Position numbers and translations under genes: made by a program
In this document: positions 1 to 6,095 of the stretch, piece after piece
Layout of the letters: each line of letters begins with the position of its first letter
Position numbering within the stretch: position 1 is the first letter of the stretch
Notes under the pieces: generated by a model
Told to the model about the DNA's origin: nothing
The model's database searches: none
The model's input: only the letters and a program-made list of their open reading frames with translations
Origin: Candidatus Heimdallarchaeota archaeon
GTDB taxonomy: Archaea > Asgardarchaeota > Heimdallarchaeia > Heimdallarchaeales > Kariarchaeaceae
Length of the DNA stretch: 19,022 nucleotides
NCBI GenBank assembly: GCA_015522385.1
Contig: WAMJ01000163.1
Span: forward strand, 1-19,022
Direction of reading: 5' to 3'

Positions 1-477
1 CCTGACACTGTCCTCGAGGATTGGTCAGTTGGAATAGGTCTAGAAGGAGACGACTTGTTCAGGATGTACATTGACAACGACAAGGAACTACTCCTAAGCT
101 CAATTGCTCCGAGTCTGCAGTTCGGTTATCTCCCGACGATTTGGCCATATGTGGAGAAACTCGAGACCGATGAGAAGAAGGAGTTCATCGATCAGATAGA
201 ATCAATTGCCAGACAGATCAATGATAAAACCTTGGGAGAGGAATATGATAAGTTCATGATTGAAATTTTCACCGATGAGGTCTTTGTTATCTCGGACGGT
301 TTAGAGCCATACTTGGACGAGTACCCCAATATTAAGAGACTTATTGATGAGTACGATATACCTGAGATCCCCCAAACCAAGTTAGGGATGATGAAGGCAC
401 TGACCCTAGCCACAAATGAAATCCTCGTCAAGAAACAACAAGCCGAGATGAGAATGAAATCAAATACAAATATTTAG
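1..477 (+). CDS. Unknown protein, C-terminal part (runs off left edge)
   Basis: The reading frame is open from the first base of the window, so the gene begins upstream; the TTG at 55 and ATG at 64 are internal candidates only. About 158 residues are visible, ending in TAG. The visible part is acidic and mostly helical, with no membrane segment, no cysteine pairs and no nucleotide-binding motif that I recognise. It contains a Pro-rich stretch (DIPEIPQTK) followed by a helix and a Lys/Arg-rich tail. The gene has no evident operon link to the next one, which has its own TATA-like element 23 bp downstream. I do not recognise the family and assign no function. That the frame is coding is well supported by its length and the lack of any competing frame. 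Confidence 0.75.
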   Translation, partial: PDTVLEDWSVGIGLEGDDLFRMYIDNDKELLLSSIAPSLQFGYLPTIWPYVEKLETDEKKEFIDQIESIARQINDKTLGEEYDKFMIEIFTDEVFVISDGLEPYLDEYPNIKRLIDEYDIPEIPQTKLGMMKALTLATNEILVKKQQAEMRMKSNTNI

Positions 478-499
478 TGTAAGAAAAATTCCTCGAAAA

Positions 500-515
500 T
501 TTAGATATATCTAAA
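500..515 (+). promoter_or_regulatory. 16-bp perfect palindrome over a TATA-like element
   Basis: The sequence TTTAGATATATCTAAA is its own reverse complement and lies about 43 bp before the TTG start at 551. A TATA-like core (GATATATC) is at its centre. If it acts as the TATA box, transcription would start near 534 and leave a short leader carrying the GGGGT at 540-544 as a ribosome-binding site. The perfect symmetry would also suit a dimeric repressor. The role is inferred. Confidence 0.5.
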
Positions 516-550
516 AAGGATAGCAGTCAAATTGTATTTGGGGTCAGATA

Positions 551-1429
551 TTGGAAGTACTGGTCATAATACTTGTGTTTGTAATCATATTTGGTGTGGT
601 TAAGATGCTAAGCCCGAAGAAGGAGAAGAAAAGAAGGCCTCCTTCTGCACTCAGTCGAATTGACAATGAATCATTTAGAAACAGGAACCAGGCTAGATCT
701 GAAACTCTAACAACACCACTGCATTCCTATCAGAGACAAACAGTAGACCTAGGAGAGAGGTATTATAATTCGAGGCAATTCCTCAGGGCTTATGAGGAAT
801 TTAAAAAGGAGAATAAGGTGTTCAAAGCAGCTCTGGCACTCGCCAGATTGGGACCAGATCGAACTCTTGAGATTGTCGACTACTTGAATAGATCGAATCC
901 AGAGCTGATTGAGGTAACGGTTAACAATCTGGTTCAGACATTGTACAATAAACATGGTGAGGTCTCCACTGCAGCTGCTCTTCTGAGAGCAATCGGTAAG
1001 ACTGATGAAGCCATGGCAATCGAAATTGCTAATGGAATACCATCTACTGAAAGATATGTGAGAACCACCACGATACCACAATCCACACCAACCGTCCAAC
1101 CAGTCACTCAGACAGAACCTGCTAATCAACCCCAACCCTCCACTACGACCAATGTCTCTGTCTCACCGAAGATCAATGCGCCTCCTGTCCAAGTAGAAGA
1201 ACCCCCGTCTTATACCGCTAAGACCAAGAGTGCCTCACTTATCGCGTCTTTCCAGATGACCAACTGCTTAGTTTGCAACAAATCTATCGGAGCTGGTGAT
1301 ACATATGTGAAATGTCCTCATTGTGGAAAAATTGCGCACAAGCGTCATATGCTTGAATGGGCTAAAGCCATAGGTAAGTGCAAGAATTGTAAGGGGCGAA
1401 TCTCAATGTCTGATTTCTTAGATGACTGA
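551..1429 (+). CDS. Membrane-anchored helical-repeat protein with C-terminal RING-like zinc finger
   Basis: 292 residues from a TTG start. Residues 3-20 form one hydrophobic N-terminal segment followed by a strongly basic stretch, which predicts a membrane anchor with the rest in the cytoplasm. Residues 65-165 are helical and look TPR-like (YYNSRQFLRAYEEFKK). Residues 166-235 are a Pro/Thr/Gln-rich linker. The C-terminus carries eight ordered metal ligands: C239, C242, C255, C258, H263, H266, C277 and C280 (C-x2-C-x12-C-x2-C-x4-H-x2-H-x10-C-x2-C), with the hydrophobic and Trp spacing (HMLEW) typical of RING-type treble-clef fingers, where CPxC replaces the usual C-x-H. Such fingers can recruit ubiquitin-like conjugating enzymes or simply bind partners; no E1, E2 or ubiquitin gene is in this window. 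The TTG start keeps the anchor; the next Met (residue 19) would remove it. RING-like is a pattern call; E3 activity is not claimed. Confidence 0.72.
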   Translation: MEVLVIILVFVIIFGVVKMLSPKKEKKRRPPSALSRIDNESFRNRNQARSETLTTPLHSYQRQTVDLGERYYNSRQFLRAYEEFKKENKVFKAALALARLGPDRTLEIVDYLNRSNPELIEVTVNNLVQTLYNKHGEVSTAAALLRAIGKTDEAMAIEIANGIPSTERYVRTTTIPQSTPTVQPVTQTEPANQPQPSTTTNVSVSPKINAPPVQVEEPPSYTAKTKSASLIASFQMTNCLVCNKSIGAGDTYVKCPHCGKIAHKRHMLEWAKAIGKCKNCKGRISMSDFLDD

Positions 1430-1461
1430 TTTCCCACTGATAAAGCCTTATACCCTGATTC

Positions 1462-1476
1462 TAAAAAGCGTTTTTT
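1462..1476 (+). terminator. Possible T-run terminator after the RING-like gene
   Basis: Five A, a three-base GCG loop and six T lie 33 bp after the stop at 1429 and just before the TBP promoter. The A/T stem is weak, but a T6 run on the coding strand is the usual archaeal termination signal. Confidence 0.35.
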
Positions 1477-1484
1477 AAGGAGTA

Positions 1485-1504
1485 CTTATAAACCTTTATA
1501 AATA
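1485..1504 (+). promoter_or_regulatory. Two adjacent TATA-like boxes before the TBP gene
   Basis: CTTATAAAC and CTTTATAAATA lie back to back (centres near 1489 and 1499). The downstream copy is 36 bp before the ATG at 1535, giving a leader of roughly 10 nt. A purine-rich AAGGAG just upstream could act as a BRE. The double site may allow TBP to influence its own promoter; this is inference. Confidence 0.6.
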
Positions 1505-1534
1505 CAATAGTGGTTCTTCATCTTAGGTTATTGT

Positions 1535-2146
1535 ATGAGTTCTGATTTAAATGCTGCTGAAAAAAATGCTAAGGACGGTTTAGATTTTAAAATTGTTATT
1601 CAGAATTGTGTTGCAAGTGTCAACTTGTTTACGAGGATAAACCTCGTGAGCATCTTCCAGCAACTGATTGACGACGATGAGCTGGAGGTATCCTACAATC
1701 CAGAACAGTTTCCAGGACTGATCCTCAAGACAAAGAAGCCAAAAATTTCTTCGCTTGTCTTCTCAAGTGGAAAGCTTGTAATTACAGGTGCAAAATCAGA
1801 AGAAATGGTTCATGAAGGAGTCTACAATATGATCGAGATCTTGAGATCTGTTGGCACAACAATCGAGGAGAAACCAGAGATAATCGTTCAGAACATCGTT
1901 GCATCCGGGAATTTCAACAACAGGACAATTAACCTTGAGCTTGCTGCAATGTGGTTGGATCAGTCTATGTATGAACCAGAGCAGTTCCCTGGGCTTATCT
2001 ACAGACTAAAGAACCCCAAGACCGTGCTCCTCCTTTTCCAGAGTGGTAACCTCGTATGCACAGGTGCCAAGACCGAGGATCAGGTTCATGAGGCAGTAAG
2101 ACAGACTTACGATGACCTCGGAGAGATAGACGGTTTCGATTCTTAG
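1535..2146 (+). CDS. tbp: TATA-binding protein (TBP)
   Basis: 203 residues encoding the general transcription factor that binds and bends TATA boxes and recruits TFB and RNA polymerase. The protein is the expected two-fold direct repeat: residues about 18-108 and 113-200 each begin with a VQN/IQN-x-VAS strand and contain EQFPGLI, then F-x-SG-x-LV, then TGAK. The four phenylalanines expected to intercalate at the ends of the TATA box are visible as F59 and F76 in repeat 1 and F151 and F168 in repeat 2, 92 residues apart. There is a short polar N-terminal extension (residues 1-17) and a short acidic C-terminal tail. The length is slightly above the usual archaeal size of about 180-190 residues. 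The TAG stop overlaps the stop codon of the convergent membrane protein gene by 4 bp. Identification is certain; whether other TBP copies exist cannot be seen here. Confidence 0.97.
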   Translation: MSSDLNAAEKNAKDGLDFKIVIQNCVASVNLFTRINLVSIFQQLIDDDELEVSYNPEQFPGLILKTKKPKISSLVFSSGKLVITGAKSEEMVHEGVYNMIEILRSVGTTIEEKPEIIVQNIVASGNFNNRTINLELAAMWLDQSMYEPEQFPGLIYRLKNPKTVLLLFQSGNLVCTGAKTEDQVHEAVRQTYDDLGEIDGFDS

Positions 2147-3225
2147 TCTGCAGAGTATCGAGAATTTGTATTTCTGTATAATTTGTTGATTTCTTCCCTC
2201 TGAGAAATAACTGTCTGCACCAATTTGTTGAAAGACTCACGTGCTTTCTCATCCAACACCTCTTTGCGGGGAGTTCTGTATCCATTATTACTTTTCCTGA
2301 CTATTTGGTTTTCAGGATCAGCAAATTGAATGTTAGATGAACTCTTTGTTAGGAGGTTCTTGGCGAGAGCAGGATCATAATCCTCTTCAGGGCTGACCAC
2401 TGGTTTGGGAAGGTTCTGATTTATCCTGGTGGTTACAGTGAGAGACATTCTCATAGTGAACCTCAGGTCTTCTCTGATGTAGTGCCTACCAAAGATAAGG
2501 TAAGTCAATGCCAGGAATAATGAAAGGTAGGGGTATGTATCAGGAACCTGAATCTGAATATAAGCGGTTGCAAGCGAGAGAGTCCACAAGAGGAGTCTAA
2601 ACACGGCCAATCGTTTCTTCACAGATGATAGAGGGATCACGAGTATCTCCTTTATCGGAATCCAAAAAGGTTGGCCTGTTAGGTACCAGTTGAACGAAAG
2701 CGAATTGAGCTTGAAGACATAGAGGTATCCCCCGACCGTCAGAGTAAGGATAATATAGAGCTCGATCTCCCTACCGAAGATTGTGAAGAGGATGTAGTCT
2801 TCAACGAAGTAAAGGGAGCTAAGGACAAAGAGGATGAACAAACCCTGAACTATACTGATTTGGAAGAAGGTGAATATTGCAGAATCCATCCGGTTATCAA
2901 TTCCCCCGTGTGTGGAACTAGACACCCTCCTGTCAATTCTCCAAACAGTGATCAAGTTGGATACAATTCCCGAGATCAAGAGGGTTAGGGGTAGGACTAA
3001 GTAGCTCTGTACAAGAGTCCCCATGTAAAGATATAGCAGAGGAATAGTGGCTACGAAGAGTAGGTATGTCCAGTATAGAAGGTAGTCTGAGAGAGTGACG
3101 CTTTGTTCCTTTCTAACTGTGGATTCAGCGGACAAGCCATCTTCAAGTTCATTTTTTAGTTCATCTAGGAGTTGGTTACCTGTTACTTGGCCCATCCTTC
3201 CGTTATTACGCTGACTCAGCACCAT
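2143..3225 (-). CDS. Six-helix membrane protein of unknown function
   Basis: 360 residues from ATG 3225; a GTG at 3231 gives two more and cannot be excluded. After a polar N-terminus of about 45 residues there are six hydrophobic segments, at about residues 47-67, 71-93, 115-140, 150-170, 207-226 and 230-248. A charged cytoplasmic tail of about 110 residues follows (250-360), with a probable coiled-coil segment near the end (EKARESFNKLVQTVISQREE). I see no transporter signature, catalytic motif or cofactor site and do not recognise the family. A palindromic TATA box precedes it. Its 3' end overlaps the TBP gene by 4 bp in convergent orientation, so the two mRNAs are antisense to each other at their ends. 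The open frame and membrane pattern are clear; function is unassigned. Confidence 0.85.
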   Translation of the reverse strand: MVLSQRNNGRMGQVTGNQLLDELKNELEDGLSAESTVRKEQSVTLSDYLLYWTYLLFVATIPLLYLYMGTLVQSYLVLPLTLLISGIVSNLITVWRIDRRVSSSTHGGIDNRMDSAIFTFFQISIVQGLFILFVLSSLYFVEDYILFTIFGREIELYIILTLTVGGYLYVFKLNSLSFNWYLTGQPFWIPIKEILVIPLSSVKKRLAVFRLLLWTLSLATAYIQIQVPDTYPYLSLFLALTYLIFGRHYIREDLRFTMRMSLTVTTRINQNLPKPVVSPEEDYDPALAKNLLTKSSSNIQFADPENQIVRKSNNGYRTPRKEVLDEKARESFNKLVQTVISQREEINKLYRNTNSRYSAD

Positions 3226-3247
3226 TATCACTATTGGGTTGATTGAG

Positions 3248-3259
3248 CTATTATAATAG
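3248..3259 (-). promoter_or_regulatory. Palindromic TATA box of the six-helix membrane protein gene
   Basis: CTATTATAATAG is a perfect 12-bp palindrome whose centre is 28 bp upstream of the ATG at 3225 (minus strand), matching the TATA-to-start spacing seen throughout the window. Confidence 0.6.
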
Positions 3260-3359
3260 GATGTATTACCTCAATAACATGAGGGGGAACCGTATTTGAA
3301 TTCTATTACTGCATATAGCTGATATACCAGTTGCCTAGTGGAGACCAGTAGATCATGTC

Positions 3360-3629
3360 TTAAACAGGTACAACCGGAGCATCCCGGAAATTCTTTATAC
3401 TGAAGAAGATTAGTACACTAGTAACTAAAATCCCAGGTATCAAGAGGTCGCTGATAGTGAAGAAGATAGAAGCAATAATTGCTAATATGAAATAGATCAC
3501 CCCAATTGTCTTTGAGCCCGGTCTCCTAGATTTCTCAAGTCTGACCTGTTTCGGGTTCTCTTCCTCTTCCCGTTTCTTCTTGGAGATCCTCTTTTTCTCA
3601 TAGTACAATTTTCTGCTCTTAGATGGCAC
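3360..3629 (-). CDS. Small basic protein with two membrane helices
   Basis: 89 residues from a GTG start. The first 40 residues are extremely basic (KLYYEKKRISKKKREEEE) and should stay in the cytoplasm, possibly touching nucleic acid or lipid head groups. Two hydrophobic segments follow at about residues 42-61 and 63-80 with a very short turn between them, then a short tail. A TATA-like box centred 26 bp before the GTG supports this start and a leaderless mRNA. I do not recognise the family. Small two-helix proteins of this shape are common and functionally uninformative; the promoter and the clear basic-plus-hairpin design make it likely real. It lies between two other minus-strand genes, each with its own promoter. 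Confidence 0.65.
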   Translation of the reverse strand: MPSKSRKLYYEKKRISKKKREEEENPKQVRLEKSRRPGSKTIGVIYFILAIIASIFFTISDLLIPGILVTSVLIFFSIKNFRDAPVVPV

Positions 3630-3650
3630 AGTATCAACTTGGAAATGCAG

Positions 3651-3659
3651 ATTATTAAA
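3651..3659 (-). promoter_or_regulatory. TATA-like box for the small basic membrane protein
   Basis: TTTAATAAT on the minus strand, centred 26 bp before the GTG at 3629. Confidence 0.5.
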
Positions 3660-3699
3660 TTTACTTCAATTGTGGTTAGTTGTTTACAAAATAAAGAAC

Positions 3700-3873
3700 T
3701 TAGATGTCTTTGGCCATCAGGGTCTTTCTGTCGTTACCCTTTGCCCTCTTGATTGCGTCGTCAAGAGTGACCTTGAGTGCCTTCTCGATTGCCTCGAGTG
3801 AGTCACCGCCAGTGTTCAGACCTTTGTCCTTGATGTATTGTCTAACCTTGGATTGTACAAGAAGTTCTACCAT
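3700..3873 (-). CDS. Truncated-alpha3 histone-fold protein (57 residues, DUF1931/Bd0055-like)
   Basis: This gene is short enough to be missed by usual length cut-offs. It begins MVELLVQSKVRQYIKDKG, continues with one long helix and ends RKTLMAKDI. The N-terminus and the end match single-histone-fold proteins of the DUF1931 type, of which Bdellovibrio Bd0055 is the best-known member. The Arg-Lys-Thr of loop 2 is R49-K50-T51 and the histone-fold salt-bridge pair is R49/D56, seven residues apart as in canonical histones. The protein stops where canonical archaeal histones continue into helix alpha3, so alpha3 is reduced to a turn. Family members form dimers and bind DNA; tetramer or hypernucleosome formation would not be expected without alpha3. 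The ATG has a Shine-Dalgarno GAGGT at 8-nt spacing. I infer a nucleoid-associated role; a transcription-factor-like role is the alternative. Confidence 0.85.
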   Translation of the reverse strand: MVELLVQSKVRQYIKDKGLNTGGDSLEAIEKALKVTLDDAIKRAKGNDRKTLMAKDI

Positions 3874-3881
3874 ATTTGTTT

Positions 3882-3886
3882 ACCTC
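3882..3886 (-). promoter_or_regulatory. Shine-Dalgarno site of the histone gene
   Basis: GAGGT on the minus strand, 8 nt before ATG 3873. It is one of the few clear ribosome-binding sites in a window where most genes look leaderless, and it fixes the start. Confidence 0.7.
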
Positions 3887-3895
3887 ATTTACGTT

Positions 3896-3913
3896 TTAGC
3901 CCGTTAAGGCTAA
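3896..3913 (-). repeat. Inverted repeat upstream of the histone gene
   Basis: TTAGCC and GGCTAA separated by six bases. It lies at the predicted transcription start (about 3910) and could be an operator or a small 5'-end hairpin of the leader. The role is not determined. Confidence 0.5.
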
Positions 3914-3930
3914 GTTCTTCTAAGAGCATT

Positions 3931-3940
3931 ACTTAATAAG
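3931..3940 (-). promoter_or_regulatory. TATA-like box of the histone gene
   Basis: CTTATTAAGT on the minus strand, centred about 63 bp before the ATG. It predicts a leader of about 37 nt that holds the GAGGT site, which makes this gene an exception to the leaderless pattern. Confidence 0.5.
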
Positions 3941-4414
3941 GATTTCTCATTCGCGAAGTGAAAAACAATACGGGAAATGCCCTTCTCGCGGAAATTTACA
4001 TTTTCACATTTTAATCAATTACTTAAGCATTTACTAAAATACTAGAAGAATTCGCAGAAACTTCTTTTTCAACATGTACATATGTCCAAAATACCCCCCT
4101 TTTTTTGGAAGTACGAAATCTTGTAGTAGAGGATGTGTTCACCATTTATTGTAGAACTTCTAAGACACTTTACCAGAAAGAAGGCGCCTAATCCGATTTA
4201 CGAACGGGTCATAAATATTCACAACTAGAGGACACCTACATATATTTTTACAATACGATCTTGAATGGTATTTATATTATCTCTATTGTTTCTTTGGGCT
4301 TTATTCGCAGATGTGTACTAACACTATTCGAGTTATAGCCCACGAATATCGTTCAACGCATTTTTGAGTTTTCAAACTTTCCGATAAAATTTGAACAATT
4401 GTACAGATATGAAA
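3941..4414. other. AT-rich gene-poor stretch (about 470 bp)
   Basis: This is the longest gene-free stretch in the window, between the histone promoter and the end of the gelsolin-like gene. It holds an 8-bp palindrome TTCGCGAA (3950-3957), a C6T7 pyrimidine run near 4095-4107, and several short hairpin-forming pieces around 4290-4395 (GTGT/ACAC, TTTGA/TCAAA, and GTTCAA/TTGAAC about 40 bp apart). Only open frames of 40 codons or fewer are present and none is convincing. A small RNA gene or a regulatory region is possible; I cannot identify a tRNA or a known RNA family. Confidence 0.4.
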
Positions 4415-5008
4415 TTATGGACGACGCCAAAATTCTATTGCCAGAATCTCGGAATCCTTGAGAAGCACCCGAGGTGCATAGTTTGTGGCATCGAATATTC
4501 CGTCCTCTGGAACCTCCAACGGGAGAATGTTATCCTCATCAGTGGTATAGACCAAACCCTTGGCAACTATATAATCACGGATCATCCCCTTTGGTGGTTT
4601 CTCCTTCTCTAGCAGTTTGAGAATATCCTTAAGGTGCATGGGAGCTTCTTCTTCCTTTTCTTCTTCACTTGCCTTCTCCTTGCTCTTCCGCTCAAGCAGA
4701 TCTGCGTGTTTTTTCGGGAGCTTCTTTCCTTCCTTGATATTCTTCAGGTGTAGTTTTAAACTCTCCTTGTACTCACTGTCATCCTCTAAGTTCTTGACTT
4801 GAACGAGATCATACCGAAGAGATTTCTTGAACTCCTTACCGTACTTGAGTCCGAGAAATCCCTCCTGAACAGAGGTATTCTCACCTTGCCATAGATATAT
4901 CGTCTCAGTTTCTGCGTCGAGAAGAAGGTATACCTTTTTGTTATTCGGTCTGAAGGTTTTGGTTCTCTTCTCTTTGATTGAACCATCCGCGAGTATTTCC
5001 AATAACAT
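4415..5008 (-). CDS. Gelsolin-like domain protein with unknown C-terminal domain
   Basis: 197 residues. Residues about 20-95 fit the gelsolin repeat: a hydrophobic strand and Asp (KVYLLLDAET), the I-Y-x-W-x-G core (TIYLWQGENTS, residues 36-46), then a long helix and a strand (LVQVKN). Gelsolin domains bind actin, often with calcium, and sever or cap filaments; Asgard archaea encode both actins and short gelsolins, so an actin-regulating role is reasonable. Residues 98-124 form a charged Lys/Glu linker. Residues 125-197 form a second compact domain that I do not recognise; it shows no obvious second gelsolin core and no villin headpiece. The gene is divergent from a small GTPase gene with 152 bp between the starts, and a TATA-like box lies 30 bp before ATG 5008. 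The gelsolin call rests on motif spacing; the domain could be a related fold. Confidence 0.62.
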   Translation of the reverse strand: MLLEILADGSIKEKRTKTFRPNNKKVYLLLDAETETIYLWQGENTSVQEGFLGLKYGKEFKKSLRYDLVQVKNLEDDSEYKESLKLHLKNIKEGKKLPKKHADLLERKSKEKASEEEKEEEAPMHLKDILKLLEKEKPPKGMIRDYIVAKGLVYTTDEDNILPLEVPEDGIFDATNYAPRVLLKDSEILAIEFWRRP

Positions 5009-5034
5009 TTCTATTGCTCAATGATATGCCATCC

Positions 5035-5042
5035 TTAAATAA
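5035..5042 (-). promoter_or_regulatory. TATA-like box of the gelsolin-like gene
   Basis: TTATTTAA on the minus strand, centred 30 bp before the ATG at 5008, with a purine-rich flank. Confidence 0.5.
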
Positions 5043-5127
5043 TCTTCCCAACCTATGTCGAAGACTGTATTAGAGAGCGTCGAATTTGATGATTTATTCA
5101 ATATCTGAATTTCATAAAACAAAAAGG

Positions 5128-5135
5128 TATAAGTA
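5128..5135 (+). promoter_or_regulatory. TATA box of small GTPase 1
   Basis: TATAAGTA preceded by the purine-rich BRE-like AAAAAGG and centred 30 bp before ATG 5161. It implies a leader of only a few bases. Confidence 0.6.
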
Positions 5136-5160
5136 AAGAGATGATGTAAAAAGAGTGTAA

Positions 5161-5673
5161 ATGCGTCCTCAAGATATCAAAGTTAAATTGTTGCTCTTAG
5201 GTGATGGAAGGGTAGGCAAAACTAGTTTGGCCGTCAGATATACTCATGACAAATTCACAGCCAATTACAAGCCCAGCTTGGGTGTGGACTGGTTGATAAA
5301 AAGGGAGACCATTAATGATAAGAATATCAAGGTTCTTGTCTTCGATACGGCAGGGCAAGAATTCTTGGTAGGATTCAGGTCGAGGTATTACACAGGAGCC
5401 CATGGAGCAATACTGGTATATGATGTCACAAGGAGGGAGACATTCGAAAATCTCGATATCTGGTTAAGAGAGGTAAGAGAGGAGGTGGGAGAGGTATATA
5501 TCAAAATAGTAGGGAATAAATCAGATCTCAAAGAATTACGCCAAGTCCCCTACGATGAGGCAGAGGCATATGCTAACAATGAGGGGGCAGATTACATGGA
5601 GACTTCTGCCCTCAGTGGGGAGAATGTCAATGACCTTTTTATGAGTTTCATCGAGTACGTCCTGAAGTTATGA
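5161..5673 (+). CDS. Ras/Rab-like small GTPase 1
   Basis: 170 residues, one complete Ras-superfamily G domain with little else. G1 is GDGRVGKT (14-21), G3 is DTAGQE (62-67) with catalytic Gln66, G4 is NKSD (119-122), G5 is ETSAL (147-151). In switch I the usual invariant Thr before IG is a Ser (KPSLGVD, S39), which can still coordinate magnesium but is uncommon. There is no C-terminal cysteine for prenylation, as is usual for archaeal members, so membrane contact would need a partner such as a longin or roadblock protein. It is expected to cycle between GTP and GDP states in the cytoplasm and switch effectors. The gene is divergent from the gelsolin-like gene. Family assignment is certain; the pathway it controls is unknown. 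Confidence 0.95.
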   Translation: MRPQDIKVKLLLLGDGRVGKTSLAVRYTHDKFTANYKPSLGVDWLIKRETINDKNIKVLVFDTAGQEFLVGFRSRYYTGAHGAILVYDVTRRETFENLDIWLREVREEVGEVYIKIVGNKSDLKELRQVPYDEAEAYANNEGADYMETSALSGENVNDLFMSFIEYVLKL

Positions 5674-5707
5674 AATCCCAATATACTACAGTAGTATTAC
5701 CCTTATC

Positions 5708-5713
5708 TATAAG
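5708..5713 (+). promoter_or_regulatory. TATA-like box before the four-cysteine small protein
   Basis: TATAAG centred about 25 bp before the ATG at 5735. It favours that ATG over the TTG at 5726. Confidence 0.45.
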
Positions 5714-5734
5714 CCTATTTAGTGATTGGGGGTT

Positions 5735-6049
5735 ATGAATTCCTCCTCAAATCAGTCAGTAACATCAGTTGTAAGTTCATGGATTTTGAATCCAAAATCC
5801 AAGAGAAGAACATCTGCTTCTCCCCGAGCATACATGAGTGGGGATGTAGTAGAGATCTGTACAGGGAAGGAGAAGGACTGCAAACTTGTATACAACACCA
5901 TTGAAAACACCTACGTCCCAATGTATGACTGCCACCGTGGATCACTTTGCACTGAGTTCAGGATCATGAAAGAACTCGCTAAACGAAATGCAAGGCTCAA
6001 TTCCAAAGACTCACTAGTCAAAGATTTCTCTGTTTTCAGGAATCTCTGA
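5735..6049 (+). CDS. Small four-cysteine protein of unknown function
   Basis: 104 residues from ATG 5735; a TTG at 5726 would add three residues but fits the TATA box less well. The first 30 residues are Ser/Asn/Arg-rich and probably disordered. The middle part contains C42, C49, C66 and C72 (EICTGKEKDC and YDCHRGSLC), which could bind one metal ion or form disulfides. The C-terminus is a basic amphipathic helix (FRIMKELAKRNARLN). I do not recognise the family. It sits 47 bp before the GluRS gene in the same orientation, and no strong separate promoter is seen for GluRS, so co-transcription is possible. Coding status is supported by the promoter spacing and the protein-like composition, but not proven. 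Confidence 0.6.
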   Translation: MNSSSNQSVTSVVSSWILNPKSKRRTSASPRAYMSGDVVEICTGKEKDCKLVYNTIENTYVPMYDCHRGSLCTEFRIMKELAKRNARLNSKDSLVKDFSVFRNL

Positions 6050-6095
6050 GTATCAACCGATTATTTCTTATCGGCGGTATTTAATCAAGGTCAGA

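Noticed and set aside
3704..3907. Plus-strand open frame of 67 codons
   Set aside because: It is the reverse-strand shadow of the histone gene, whose minus-strand product has a recognisable fold and a ribosome-binding site.
4023..4145. Minus-strand 40-codon frame in the gene-poor stretch
   Set aside because: No promoter at the usual spacing, no ribosome-binding site and a low-complexity product.
4141..4320. Possible tRNA or other known RNA in the gene-poor stretch
   Set aside because: No acceptor stem pairing or T-loop consensus (GGTTCGAATCC-like) could be found.
4391..4612. Plus-strand open frame of 73 codons
   Set aside because: It overlaps the gelsolin-like gene in antisense and has no promoter or recognisable product.
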